Shown: positions 1-4,968 of the stretch, one piece after another
Layout of the letters: every line of letters begins with the position of its first letter
Position numbering within the stretch: the stretch's first letter is position 1
Assembly (NCBI GenBank): GCA_002432555.1
Contig: DJFO01000118.1
Location: 18,030 to 24,672 of the forward strand
From: Marinagarivorans sp. UBA5870
Lineage (GTDB): Bacteria > Pseudomonadota > Gammaproteobacteria > Pseudomonadales > Cellvibrionaceae
Length of the DNA stretch: 6,643 nt
Direction of reading: 5' to 3'
Position numbers and translations under genes: made by a program
Notes under the pieces: generated by a model
The model's database searches: none
What the model saw: the letters and a program-made list of their open reading frames with translations, nothing else
What the model was told of the DNA's origin: nothing

Positions 1-282
1 CTGGCCCTGCTGGTCCTGCCACTTTCTGGTCCGCAAGGAACCCTCGATATAAACCTTGCTGCCCTTGCGCAAATATTCCCCGGCGATCTCAGCCAGGCGG
101 TTGAAGAAAACCACGCGGTGCCATTCCGTGCGCTCTTGGGGCTGCCCGGTCTGCTTGTCCTTCCAGGTTTCGGAAGTTGCAACACTGACATTGGTAATAG
201 CGTTGCCCGCCGGGGTGTATTTGACTTCTGGGTCTTGGCCGATGTGGCCTATCAAAATTACCTTGTTCACGCCTCTGCTCAT
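1..282 (-). CDS. ssb: Single-stranded DNA-binding protein (SSB), 3' end outside window
   Basis: Binds ssDNA during phage replication and recombination. The visible 94 residues are the OB-fold of a bacterial/phage SSB. They open [20 protein letters not shown] and carry tryptophans at residues 40, 54 and 88, the same positions as the ssDNA-stacking tryptophans of E. coli SSB. The [20 protein letters not shown] segment and the KVYIEGSL strand are also typical. The frame is open to base 1, so the flexible linker and acidic C-terminal tip are not visible. The ATG overlaps the TGA of the upstream ninB-like gene as ATGA, so translation is probably coupled. It is the last visible gene of the leftward early operon. 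A phage-encoded SSB beside NinB is common, since NinB is linked to recombination and ssDNA. The family call is secure; only the C-terminus is missing. Confidence 0.96.
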   Translation of the reverse strand, partial: MSRGVNKVILIGHIGQDPEVKYTPAGNAITNVSVATSETWKDKQTGQPQERTEWHRVVFFNRLAEIAGEYLRKGSKVYIEGSLRTRKWQDQQGQ

Positions 283-737
283 GCGGCCTCCCGCTTCAGT
301 TTTTCGTGCTCGCCGCGCGCCTCCAGAACGCAGCCGCGAGTTGCGGCCAGCGCCTGGAACCACGTTAATACCTGGAACATTTCGCCTCGCCCCCAGGTTT
401 TGGACGAGGTAAATCCTTTGCGCACTTGGCCGGTGAGAGGGCTCACGAGCTCGTACACCATCCAGTCCCATCCGTTTTCGTTGTAGCACCACCCCTTGAT
501 TTCCTTTTTCAGCATTTCCACCATCGGCGGGGTCACCTCCTTTGTGTGGCATGGCGTGAGGAAGGCGCAGAACTCGGTCAGCCACACATGGAAAAGCGCG
601 TTCTGATCCAGCGACCGGTCCGCGCCAATGCGCCAGCGATAGGTCACATACCTGTGCTCGGCAAATTGCCTTTTCACATGAGCGAAAAAGGCTGCAAGCG
701 TGTGCTCGCTGTTGACGATCCAGTGCTCACCGGACAT
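279..737 (-). CDS. ninB: NinB-like recombination protein
   Basis: 152 aa, close to lambda NinB (146 aa). NinB/Orf family proteins bind ssDNA and help phage recombination in place of host RecFOR functions (family knowledge). Seen here: N-terminal strand and helix ([15 protein letters not shown]), then the family signature [17 protein letters not shown], comparable to RSLDQN in lambda NinB, and a C-terminal block [15 protein letters not shown] followed by [19 protein letters not shown], where NinB has its GEFAELLELIQAFGTERG segment. The ORF is open further upstream, but I start at the second Met (MSGEHW) because GGGAGG lies 6 nt before that ATG. The stop overlaps the ssb start by 4 nt. It follows the 82-aa unknown gene after a 38-nt gap. 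Confidence 0.88.
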   Translation of the reverse strand: MSGEHWIVNSEHTLAAFFAHVKRQFAEHRYVTYRWRIGADRSLDQNALFHVWLTEFCAFLTPCHTKEVTPPMVEMLKKEIKGWCYNENGWDWMVYELVSPLTGQVRKGFTSSKTWGRGEMFQVLTWFQALAATRGCVLEARGEHEKLKREAA

Positions 738-775
738 GCCCGACCTCCCACAGCAAGGGCCCTTTCGGGCCACGC

Positions 776-1024
776 TCAGTTACAGAAATTCAAAGCAGAT
801 CCGCGACGGTCTGTGATCGCATCGGCCAATGAATGCAGTGCACGGGCGTTCTGCTCCAGCGCGACGGCAATGCTGGTAATCGCCCCCGCTGTAGCCTCGT
901 CGCAGCTGTGCGGCGGGTATGAGAAATGGCAGTGCGCCACCACATTTGTGCCAGTAATCTGCCGTTCCTGCGCTATCGCAGCTTGCGCCTCTGGTTGTGC
1001 AACTACTTTTTTAGGTCTTGCCAT
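776..1024 (-). CDS. Hypothetical phage protein, 82 aa (MARPKK start)
   Basis: Not recognised as a named family. The start is set at MARPKKVV because AGAGGG stands about 9 nt upstream; the open frame extends 14 codons further up, but that part overlaps the upstream 54-aa gene. The N-terminus is basic (RPKK), followed by an Ala/Gln-rich stretch, then a short section with clustered Cys and His (VVAHCHFSYPPHSCDEA, residues 29-45), then a helical C-terminal half (AGAITSIAVALEQNARALHSLADAITD). The Cys/His spacing is not a standard zinc motif that I can name. It lies between the 54-aa gene (5 nt upstream) and the NinB-like gene, so it belongs to the early operon. Existence as a gene is likely from RBS, spacing and composition; function is unknown. 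Confidence 0.65.
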   Translation of the reverse strand: MARPKKVVAQPEAQAAIAQERQITGTNVVAHCHFSYPPHSCDEATAGAITSIAVALEQNARALHSLADAITDRRGSALNFCN

Positions 1025-1029
1025 GGGAA

Positions 1030-1194
1030 TTACCCTCTTTGGGTGGTTGATAAATCGGTTTGCCACAACGCGGGGTCGGCCTCATAGGCCATGGCCACTT
1101 CAAATTCCTCGCGGCTGATACCGAGCTCCTGGCAGCGGCGATCAACCGGACTTTTAAACGGCTTTTCGAAAAGCAATTCGGCTAGATCAGCCAC
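1030..1194 (-). CDS. Small hypothetical protein, 54 aa, GTG start
   Basis: Small gene easily missed because it begins with GTG. The reading is VADLAELLFEKPFKSP... to ...DLSTTQRG (first residue Met in vivo), 54 residues ending in TAA. The start has a strong Shine-Dalgarno, GAGG 6 nt before the GTG, itself lying inside the end of the preceding 32-aa ORF. The stop falls 5 nt before the ATG of the MARPKK gene, and its last codons supply that gene's ribosome-binding site. This fills an otherwise empty 250-nt gap in a tightly packed operon. The composition is that of a real protein, with a helix-rich acidic middle (CQELGISREEFEVAMAYEADPALW). The segment ELGISREEFEVAM loosely resembles half of a helix-turn-helix, but I do not claim DNA binding. 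Function unknown. Confidence 0.7.
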   Translation of the reverse strand: MADLAELLFEKPFKSPVDRRCQELGISREEFEVAMAYEADPALWQTDLSTTQRG

Positions 1195-1285
1195 GGATCA
1201 CCTCGCAGAACACGTATCGGTGCGGAATACCGTCGTAATACCAGGCGCGAGCTTCCCAGAGGGCGCGCGGGATAAACTCACTCAT
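1187..1285 (-). CDS. Very small ORF, 32 aa, between P-like gene and 54-aa gene
   Basis: ATG-initiated frame reading MSEFIPRALWEARAWYYDGI... to ...FCEVIRG, 32 residues, TGA stop. The start overlaps the end of the P-like gene by 8 nt and the stop overlaps the GTG start of the 54-aa gene by 8 nt, so it fits the coupling pattern of this operon exactly. Its ribosome-binding site is only moderate (AAGGCG about 8 nt upstream). The sequence is rich in aromatic residues (three Trp/Tyr-rich positions in WEARAWYYDG), as seen in small phage early proteins. It may also serve mainly to couple translation. No family recognised; too short to be certain. Confidence 0.5.
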   Translation of the reverse strand: MSEFIPRALWEARAWYYDGIPHRYVFCEVIRG

Positions 1286-1937
1286 CGAACATCGCCTTCA
1301 GGTTGCCGAGAGATTTTTTAATCACTTCGGGCGGAGCCTTTTCGCCGGACAACTGCTCCAGCGCCATCGGGGGAGCGGGAAATTTGAAGCCAGCCGCCGC
1401 CTGCTTTTTCGCTTCCGCCCAGACAAGGGAAAAATCTTTGCGCTGCTCAAGGTCGGGCTTCTTGCTGACCAGGAACCAATCCAGGTTTTGATATGCCCAG
1501 TAGACCGCCGGGTGTGCCAGCGACCAATCGCGATTGCGGTCACGCGGGCCCATGATCCGGTGCAGCTGCGCATAGGCATGCTCTTCGGTCGGCAGGCCAA
1601 TTTGCTTAGCAGCCTCCTCGCGACACCACTTCACGAACTTGCCAACTGACGGCAGGAAATCGGAGCCGGATGCGCGGGCGTGGCGGAGGCCGTTTTCGAT
1701 CATGGCTTGCGAGTTAATACCCTGCTCCATGAATCCAATCATCCACTGGCGCTTAGCCTCCTGAAACACCGCCGGATCGTTCCCGAACGCCTGGCGCCAC
1801 GCTGGGAAGATGGCCTGCAACTGGTTGAAGAGTTGGTTGACCAGGTTCCCATCCGCTGCCGTCGCCCGGGTCGATGAGCCCTGCTGCCCAGTCGAGAGAT
1901 TGGTTATCGAACTGCGGTTGGTTGGCTGGTTTTGCAT
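1278..1937 (-). CDS. P: Lambda P-like replication protein (helicase loader)
   Basis: 219 aa against 233 for lambda P. Lambda P brings the host DnaB helicase to the origin complex and holds it inactive until chaperones release it. Seen here: a Ser/Thr/Gln-rich N-terminal tail (1-30), then VNQLFNQLQAIFPAW, matching the lambda INGVFSQLLATFPA region, then KRQWMIGFMEQGI (lambda RRQWVLAFRENGI), and the family hallmark FLPSVGKFVKWCREEA near residues 93-108 (lambda FLPSPGQFVAWCREEA). The C-terminal part (AHPAVYWAYQNLDWF, then a Lys/Pro-rich end) is looser. The start at MQNQPTN is supported by CGGAG 7 nt upstream. This places 185 nt of the gene inside the 3' end of the DUF1376 gene in another frame. 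The end overlaps the 32-aa ORF. Family call is firm; exact partner helicase is inferred. Confidence 0.9.
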   Translation of the reverse strand: MQNQPTNRSSITNLSTGQQGSSTRATAADGNLVNQLFNQLQAIFPAWRQAFGNDPAVFQEAKRQWMIGFMEQGINSQAMIENGLRHARASGSDFLPSVGKFVKWCREEAAKQIGLPTEEHAYAQLHRIMGPRDRNRDWSLAHPAVYWAYQNLDWFLVSKKPDLEQRKDFSLVWAEAKKQAAAGFKFPAPPMALEQLSGEKAPPEVIKKSLGNLKAMFDE

Positions 1938-2667
1938 GGCGCTTCTCCGATTGTTTTTTCACTTTGTCCACCAGGGTGTCCCAGTGCTTGCGAAGTTTTT
2001 CAGGTGACCGGATGTTCGATGACCAGAAGGGGTCGGCTCTTGCCCAGTGCCAGAGCCACCGGATTTGCACCGGCGTGCGGTGATCGCGCTCGCGCATCAG
2101 CCGGATTTTTTTGGCCCATGAGTCAAAATCGGGTTTTTTGTTTTCAGGGTTTTCAGCGAACAGCTTCTGCCAAAACTCCACCGCTATCGCCAAATCGTCG
2201 TCCGTGAATTTTTTCGCGGACGAAGGTGGTTTTTTATCTTCTGAAGGTGAAGGTGAAGGTGAAGGTGAAGGGCATTCCTTATGCTCTCCTTGATTAATGC
2301 TTGGAGCATTGCTTGGAGCATTATTTTTGTCTTTTGGCCACCGTGCTGCGGCAGCTTTCTCGGCTTTCGCCTTTGCAGCCGCCTTTCTTTGGGTAGCCTC
2401 AGTCAATTCGTGGTCGATCCGCTTATGATTCCAGCATCCATCGGAGATGCTAAAAAACTTCTCAAGCACTCCTCGGGCTTTGCTCCAAGCATCGGGGCTC
2501 ATTTTCACAATGGACGCTAAAACCTGGTCATCATCTGGCGGAGCGCCGTTCATCCAGTAATCCATGATCAGCAGCATGTATGCGCCGTGCAACTCGGTTG
2601 TCAGTCGGGAGGTGCCCGCTAGGTAGTCGCCGATATACAAGGGCATGAAGATATCAGGGCGCTCCAT
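1753..2667 (-). CDS. DUF1376-domain phage replication protein with DnaT-like C-terminal module (O analogue)
   Basis: 304 aa. Residues 1-90 are a DUF1376 domain: MPLYIGDYLAGTSRL, then ELHGAYMLLIMDYWMNGAPPDDD and the closing VLEKFF...DGCWNHKRIDHEL. A charged helix (QRKAAAKAKAEKAAAARWPK) leads into a low-complexity linker with NAPS twice (116-123) and PS five times (133-142). The C-terminal half (150-235) has RTPVQIRWLWHWARADPFW and SNIRSPEKLRKHWDTL, the pattern of DnaT/DnaD-like primosomal domains that bind ssDNA. Its position just before a P-like loader is that of lambda O, so I infer an origin-recognition or primosome role. The start overlaps the HNH gene by 14 nt with a weak G-rich RBS. The last 62 residues (G/P-rich) overlap the P-like gene and may be a dispensable tail. 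The linker DNA is repetitive and may hold the origin. Confidence 0.85.
   Translation of the reverse strand: MERPDIFMPLYIGDYLAGTSRLTTELHGAYMLLIMDYWMNGAPPDDDQVLASIVKMSPDAWSKARGVLEKFFSISDGCWNHKRIDHELTEATQRKAAAKAKAEKAAAARWPKDKNNAPSNAPSINQGEHKECPSPSPSPSPSEDKKPPSSAKKFTDDDLAIAVEFWQKLFAENPENKKPDFDSWAKKIRLMRERDHRTPVQIRWLWHWARADPFWSSNIRSPEKLRKHWDTLVDKVKKQSEKRHAKPANQPQFDNQSLDWAAGLIDPGDGSGWEPGQPTLQPVAGHLPSVAPGVRERSGGVSGG
2242..2271. repeat. Hexamer tandem repeat TGAAGG x5 in the DUF1376 linker
   Basis: Five perfect copies of TGAAGG on the plus strand. On the coding strand they read as (CCTTCA), giving five Pro-Ser pairs at residues 133-142 of the DUF1376 protein. Copy-number change in a 6-bp unit would keep the frame and only lengthen or shorten the linker. 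Confidence 0.95.
2299..2322. repeat. Two back-to-back 12-bp repeats (GCTTGGAGCATT), candidate origin iterons
   Basis: Two exact adjacent copies of GCTTGGAGCATT, coding for the doubled NAPS in the DUF1376 linker. The core TGCTTGGAGCA has dyad symmetry (TGCT-N3-AGCA). An exact 11-bp inverted copy, TGCTCCAAGCA, is at 2481-2491 in the same gene. Lambda places its origin iterons inside the initiator gene O, so these are candidate binding sites for the replication protein. The repeats are seen; the origin role is inferred. Confidence 0.55.
2481..2491. repeat. Inverted 11-bp copy of the linker repeat
   Basis: TGCTCCAAGCA is the exact reverse complement of the core of the tandem 12-bp repeats at 2298-2322, about 180 bp away. 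It lies in the conserved DUF1376 coding part (residues DAWSK), where protein constraint alone does not explain the match. Confidence 0.5.
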
Positions 2668-3199
2668 TTCGGCCCCCTTTGATTATTTTCCAGCACATCC
2701 CGCAAAAGTATTTTGTCGAGTCATCGCGGCGGCCGATTCGGCTACAGGCGGTATGCATTGCTCCCACAACTACGTCCTTTGGGATCGCCTTCAGAAAGGT
2801 CCTAACCGACTCTCGGAATTTTGGGCTGAATGAGTAGCCAGGGAAGTGGACCGTGAATGCTTCCTGCACTTCGTCGATCCCTTTATCCTCCAGACGGCGG
2901 CGACTCTTGATCAGGCGATCGTACGCCTTCAATTGCTCATGCTTCTCGGCCAGCATCTCGGCTCGGCGCTCAATCGTCTCTGGGGCTATTCCAAGCCCTT
3001 CTGCACCTTTGCCGCGGTTGCAGTCGAAGCATGCGGTTATCAAATTATCCCTGTCGTCTGTGCCGCCGGCAGACACCGGGCGGATATGGTCTACCTCCAG
3101 AACAACCGCTGGCGGAACTGCGCCGCAGTACTGGCAGGTGAATCCATCTCGCTTGAAAACTTCAAAGCGGACTTTTTTGGTCAAAGGCTTTCTGGCCAT
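2654..3199 (-). CDS. HNH endonuclease
   Basis: 181 aa, a metal-dependent DNA nuclease of the McrA-like HNH type. The domain lies in the first 65 residues: RDGFTCQYCG with C22/C25, the catalytic VDHIRPVSAGG (D37-H38), N52 in RDNLITACFDC, C57/C60, then N61 in CNRGKG. The four cysteines would bind structural zinc, with His38 as general base (family knowledge). The rest is helical and charged (ETIERRAEMLAEKHEQLKAYDRL), ending with a second Cys pair, YFCGMCWKIIKGG, which suggests a further metal-binding or DNA-contact element. The start MARKPLTKKV is chosen because AAGGTG lies 8 nt upstream and the ATG forms TGATG with the previous stop; the frame is open 25 codons further up. It overlaps the DUF1376 gene by 14 nt. 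A role in phage replication/recombination or a homing-type origin are both possible. Confidence 0.88.
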   Translation of the reverse strand: MARKPLTKKVRFEVFKRDGFTCQYCGAVPPAVVLEVDHIRPVSAGGTDDRDNLITACFDCNRGKGAEGLGIAPETIERRAEMLAEKHEQLKAYDRLIKSRRRLEDKGIDEVQEAFTVHFPGYSFSPKFRESVRTFLKAIPKDVVVGAMHTACSRIGRRDDSTKYFCGMCWKIIKGGRNGAP

Positions 3200-3513
3200 C
3201 AGTTGCTCACCTTCTTCGTATGGATGCGGCCGGCGTGGTGCCGGTAGAGCACACCATTGCACTCCACATCCCAAATATTGCCGCCGCCCGATTTGCGGTA
3301 GTTGTTCTGGTATTTGACGACAGTGCCCGGCGTTGCGGTTTTGTCGTGGGCGAGGATGTGAGCGGCCATAACACCGACGAAATTCAAGGCGAGCAATTCA
3401 CCCAACATGCATTGCTTCGCGAGATCGGGGGTCACCCGCCAGGGATGCGCGCGCATGCGGCGCTCATAGGGGGTTATGGGTTCGTCGTAGATGTAAGGCT
3501 CGACCTGGATCAT
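3199..3513 (-). CDS. Hypothetical phage protein, 104 aa
   Basis: Family not recognised. The start is MIQVEPYIYDEPITPYERR: AGGAGG lies about 10 nt upstream, and the ATG overlaps the upstream TGA as ATGA. The 49 residues that the frame offers further upstream overlap the KOW-like gene and read as Arg/Pro-rich shadow. The stop shares one base with the HNH start (TGATG). Seen in the protein: an N-terminal Arg-rich helix (PYERRMRAHPWRV), a helical middle without charge (LGELLALNFVGVMAAHILAHD), then a basic, Gly-rich C-terminal part (GTVVKYQNNYRKSGGGNIWDVECNGVLYRHHAGRIH) that looks like beta strands. The hydrophobic stretch is interrupted by His and Asp, so I do not call a membrane segment. The coupling on both sides makes it a real gene of the early operon. 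Confidence 0.7.
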   Translation of the reverse strand: MIQVEPYIYDEPITPYERRMRAHPWRVTPDLAKQCMLGELLALNFVGVMAAHILAHDKTATPGTVVKYQNNYRKSGGGNIWDVECNGVLYRHHAGRIHTKKVSN

Positions 3514-3800
3514 GCTGGCACGGCCTCCTGGCGGGGCTCCTGGAGGGTTTTGGGGTCGCCGCGGAGGGGCATTAAATCTTGCTCGTCCTCGACGGAATAG
3601 CCTGTATAAGCCACGCGGTACTGGAAGCGCGTTTCGAGACTTGGCCCTGCTACAAACCATCCCGGGGTGTCCCCAAACCAGTTCCGTAGCTCGGCGACAT
3701 AATCACCGGTCTTCAACCATCGCAGAACCGTGCATTCCCGGCCGCTATTCGGTCCGCGGGTAATCAAACACAACATCCCCGGTTCAATTCGCTGCTTCAT
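3510..3800 (-). CDS. Small KOW/SH3-like phage protein, 96 aa
   Basis: The N-terminal segment IEPGMLCLITRGPNSGRECTVLRWLKTGDYV has the spacing of a KOW/SH3-like barrel (hydrophobic-x-hydrophobic, then GP-x-x-G-x-x-x-x-V), a motif of RNA- or protein-binding modules. The end, EQDLMPLRGDP, resembles the LMPL/LRPL tails of small proteins common in phage early regions. No specific activity can be assigned; a transcription-elongation link would be speculation. The start is uncertain: MKQRIEPG at 3800 has only GGTGG nearby, while the frame extends 13 codons to another ATG at 3839 with no clear RBS either. I prefer 3800 because the extra residues (MPAAAGNDSAVAN) have no fold. The stop forms ATGA with the next gene. 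Confidence 0.7.
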   Translation of the reverse strand: MKQRIEPGMLCLITRGPNSGRECTVLRWLKTGDYVAELRNWFGDTPGWFVAGPSLETRFQYRVAYTGYSVEDEQDLMPLRGDPKTLQEPRQEAVPA

Positions 3801-3883
3801 GTTCGCCACCGCACTGTCATTCCCCGCTGCCGCTGGCATCGTTGTGCCATGCTGGGGAGGTGTAAATCTTGGATCCTGAAGGA

Positions 3884-4087
3884 TTAAGAAATCAGGGCCC
3901 GGCTAATGCTTACGCCTAATGCCTCCTTGCGCTTTTCCCGAAGCTCGGCAATGTCCTCCTCGATCTCCCGAATCTTTTCCTGGTTCTTCTCGTAGATGTC
4001 CCACTGCCGATAGCTTTTGCCGCCTTTGATCGATTCGATCTGACGTTCTTTAGCGCGAATTTCGCGGTCGATTTTGTCGGTTGTCAT
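3884..4087 (-). CDS. Small coiled-coil protein, 67 aa
   Basis: Almost entirely charged helix: IDREIRAKERQIESI and EKNQEKIREIEEDIAELREKRKEA show heptad spacing of Ile/Leu, consistent with a short antiparallel or dimeric coiled coil. A Gly break (GGKSYRQW) separates the two helices. No enzyme motif is present. The start is firm: CGGAG 7 nt upstream and ATGA overlap with the stop of the preceding gene. Downstream there are about 80 nt to the KOW-like gene, the longest gap in this part of the operon; a 5-bp dyad ATCCTGAAGGAT spans its stop but is too weak to call a terminator. Function unknown. Confidence 0.7.
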   Translation of the reverse strand: MTTDKIDREIRAKERQIESIKGGKSYRQWDIYEKNQEKIREIEEDIAELREKRKEALGVSISRALIS

Positions 4088-4335
4088 ATTTCGCTCCGTT
4101 CTTTTCCGTACGAATTTTTGTTGCGTGGCTCGGCGCGGCGGTCCTGCAGCATGTCGGCGAATATCAACGAGGCTGCTGCCTGGTCGGTCATGTGCTCGAG
4201 TCCGTGCGCTTTCTTCACTCGGTCCATCTCCGCTTGGTCGTACGCAATAACAATCGTCCCCGTCAGCAGGGCGCGAATGTCGTCAAAAAACGTACGAATT
4301 TCAGACTTAATCTTTTTGAGCATTGCACTTACCAT
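4084..4335 (-). CDS. Hypothetical phage protein, 83 aa
   Basis: Family not recognised. Seen: an N-terminal amphipathic helix (MLKKIKSEIRTFFDDIRALLTG), a strand (TIVIAYD), then AEMDRVKKAHGLEHMTDQAAASLIFADMLQDRR and a basic hydrophilic end. Two starts are possible: the ATG at 4335 (MVSAM) has no visible RBS, and the fourth codon after it, ATG at 4323 (MLKK), has only GGTAAG. It begins 13 nt after the previous stop, so re-initiation is plausible in either case. The stop overlaps the coiled-coil gene as ATGA. The first helix is not hydrophobic enough to call a membrane anchor. Confidence 0.65.
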   Translation of the reverse strand: MVSAMLKKIKSEIRTFFDDIRALLTGTIVIAYDQAEMDRVKKAHGLEHMTDQAAASLIFADMLQDRRAEPRNKNSYGKERSEI

Positions 4336-4348
4336 CGCAACGAAGCGG

Positions 4349-4609
4349 TTAAGCAGCGGATTGGCCGCCGGTGAAACGGGACCAGAAGTCGGAAATCAGG
4401 CCGGGCTTTTGCTCTTCAAGAAGGCGGTAAAAGTGCGCGCGACTGCGGACAGTGACCGGATGCTCTGGAGCCATCAGCCAAAGATTACCCAGCTCAGCCA
4501 CAGTCTTGTGGAAGTGCGCGGCCGTAGCCCGAAATGCCCTGCCCTGGTAACCATTGATGTTCACCTTCACCTGGTCGTACCGGCTCATTTCTGGATCGTC
4601 GTATGCCAT
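4349..4609 (-). CDS. Hypothetical phage protein, 86 aa, first gene after cro hairpin
   Basis: This occupies the place of cII in lambda, but I see no CII-type helix-turn-helix, so I do not call it CII. The protein begins MAYDDPEMSRYDQVKVNINGYQG with a strand-like section, continues in helix (AFRATAAHFHKTVAELGNLWLM), and has a Gln/Trp/Phe-containing C-terminus. The start has AGGA about 8 nt upstream. It is separated from cro by 44 nt that hold a GC-rich hairpin and is followed after 13 nt by the 83-aa gene. The function is not known. Confidence 0.65.
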   Translation of the reverse strand: MAYDDPEMSRYDQVKVNINGYQGRAFRATAAHFHKTVAELGNLWLMAPEHPVTVRSRAHFYRLLEEQKPGLISDFWSRFTGGQSAA

Positions 4610-4635
4610 ACCTTTGGTCCTACTGCGTTTGTGAA

Positions 4636-4651
4636 ACCGCGGAGGCGCGGT
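4636..4651 (-). terminator. GC-rich hairpin after cro, possible tR1-like terminator
   Basis: On the leftward strand ACCGCG-CCTC-CGCGGT forms a perfect 6-bp stem with a 4-nt loop, starting 2 nt after the cro-like stop codon and followed by only TTTC. The short U run argues for a weak or Rho-assisted terminator or a pause site. Lambda has tR1 at the same place, between cro and cII. Confidence 0.4.
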
Positions 4652-4653
4652 GG

Positions 4654-4860
4654 TTATTCCACTGACTCCCGAGCGGCGCTCGAAGCCAGTGTTTTGGTTT
4701 CTCGGAGGGTCACGCCTGTCTCATCCTCAACTACAAAGATGTTTCGCCCGGAAAGGACCATTTTTCGAATCCCGCCCTGCGATTTCTTTACCAGGCGCGC
4801 CAATTTGGTCTGGCTGTGCCTTGCGACCCACTCGGCGATGGGCGTCTCAGTTTGTTTCAT
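4654..4860 (-). CDS. cro: Cro-like repressor
   Basis: 68 aa, the normal size for Cro (lambda 66 aa). The protein starts with PIAEWVARHSQTKLARLVKKSQGGIRKMVLSGRNIFVVEDETG. Helices 2 and 3 are at about residues 16-38, with the usual TKLAR-x(3)-KSQGGIRKML-like turn, followed by a beta hairpin NIFVVED that forms the Cro dimer interface. Cro would bind the two operators just upstream and shut down repressor synthesis during lytic growth. GGAG stands 6 nt before the ATG. It is the first gene of the leftward operon, divergent from the CI-like gene, with a predicted 43-nt leader. In place of the common AARLLGVTQ it has LARLVKKSQ, still consistent with the fold. Confidence 0.82.
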   Translation of the reverse strand: MKQTETPIAEWVARHSQTKLARLVKKSQGGIRKMVLSGRNIFVVEDETGVTLRETKTLASSAARESVE

Positions 4861-4890
4861 TGCTACTCCAGTCGTACTCGGATGGTGACC

Positions 4891-4908
4891 AATACTACCC
4901 TGGGTATT
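4891..4908. promoter_or_regulatory. Repressor operator, cro-side copy
   Basis: AATACTACCCTGGGTATT. Its 12-bp core (4896-4907) is the exact reverse complement of the core in the second operator, with one half-site displaced by 3 bp (GTATT instead of TATT). It covers the predicted start point of the leftward promoter, so bound CI or Cro would block RNA polymerase. Confidence 0.75.
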
Positions 4909-4909
4909 A

Positions 4910-4938
4910 TTTATAGGTCAATACCCAGGGTATTACAA
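4910..4938 (-). promoter_or_regulatory. Leftward early promoter (PR equivalent)
   Basis: On the minus strand: -35 TTGTAA (4933-4938), 17-bp spacer, -10 TATAAA (4910-4915), predicted start near 4903 and a leader of about 43 nt before cro. The spacer contains the cI-side operator and the start point lies in the other operator, the normal arrangement for a repressor-controlled lytic promoter. Confidence 0.72.
4920..4934. promoter_or_regulatory. Repressor operator, cI-side copy (perfect palindrome)
   Basis: AATACCCAGGGTATT, perfect 7-bp arms about a single central base at 4927. It is centred 26 bp from the cro-side operator and exactly 42 bp upstream of the A of the cI ATG. It lies within the spacer of the leftward promoter. 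Confidence 0.78.
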
Positions 4939-4962
4939 GGTTTTTCATTAACCCCCTAAAAT
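4934..4962 (+). promoter_or_regulatory. Probable PRM-like promoter producing leaderless cI mRNA
   Basis: TAAAAT (4957-4962) matches the -10 consensus at 5 of 6 positions and ends 6 nt before the cI ATG, so transcription would start at or next to the A of the start codon. The -35 at a 17-bp spacer is poor (TACAAG), as expected of a promoter that needs an activator. The operator centre at -42 equals the lambda OR2 position from which CI activates PRM. No Shine-Dalgarno precedes the ATG, as with lambda cI from PRM. Confidence 0.55.
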
Positions 4963-4968
4963 TGCTGC

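Noticed and set aside
426..1118. Plus-strand 230-aa open frame
   Set aside because: Antisense to the NinB-like gene and its neighbour; His/Ala/Arg-rich with no recognisable domain.
2853..3317. Plus-strand 154-aa open frame opposite the HNH gene
   Set aside because: Ser/Arg-rich shadow; the minus strand carries a complete HNH motif.
3798..3848. 17-codon minus-strand frame (MAQRCQRQRG) ending as ATGA at the KOW-like gene start
   Set aside because: The overlap is neat, but there is no RBS, it is Arg/Gln-rich, and it is too short to support.
3873..3884. Dyad ATCCTGAAGGAT at the end of the 67-aa coiled-coil gene
   Set aside because: Only 5-bp arms with a 2-nt loop and no T run; not a credible terminator.
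4118..4888. Plus-strand 256-aa open frame
   Set aside because: Runs antisense through the cro-like gene and two small operon genes, with a composition (Ser/Arg/Val/Thr-rich) typical of a shadow frame in a moderately GC-rich region.
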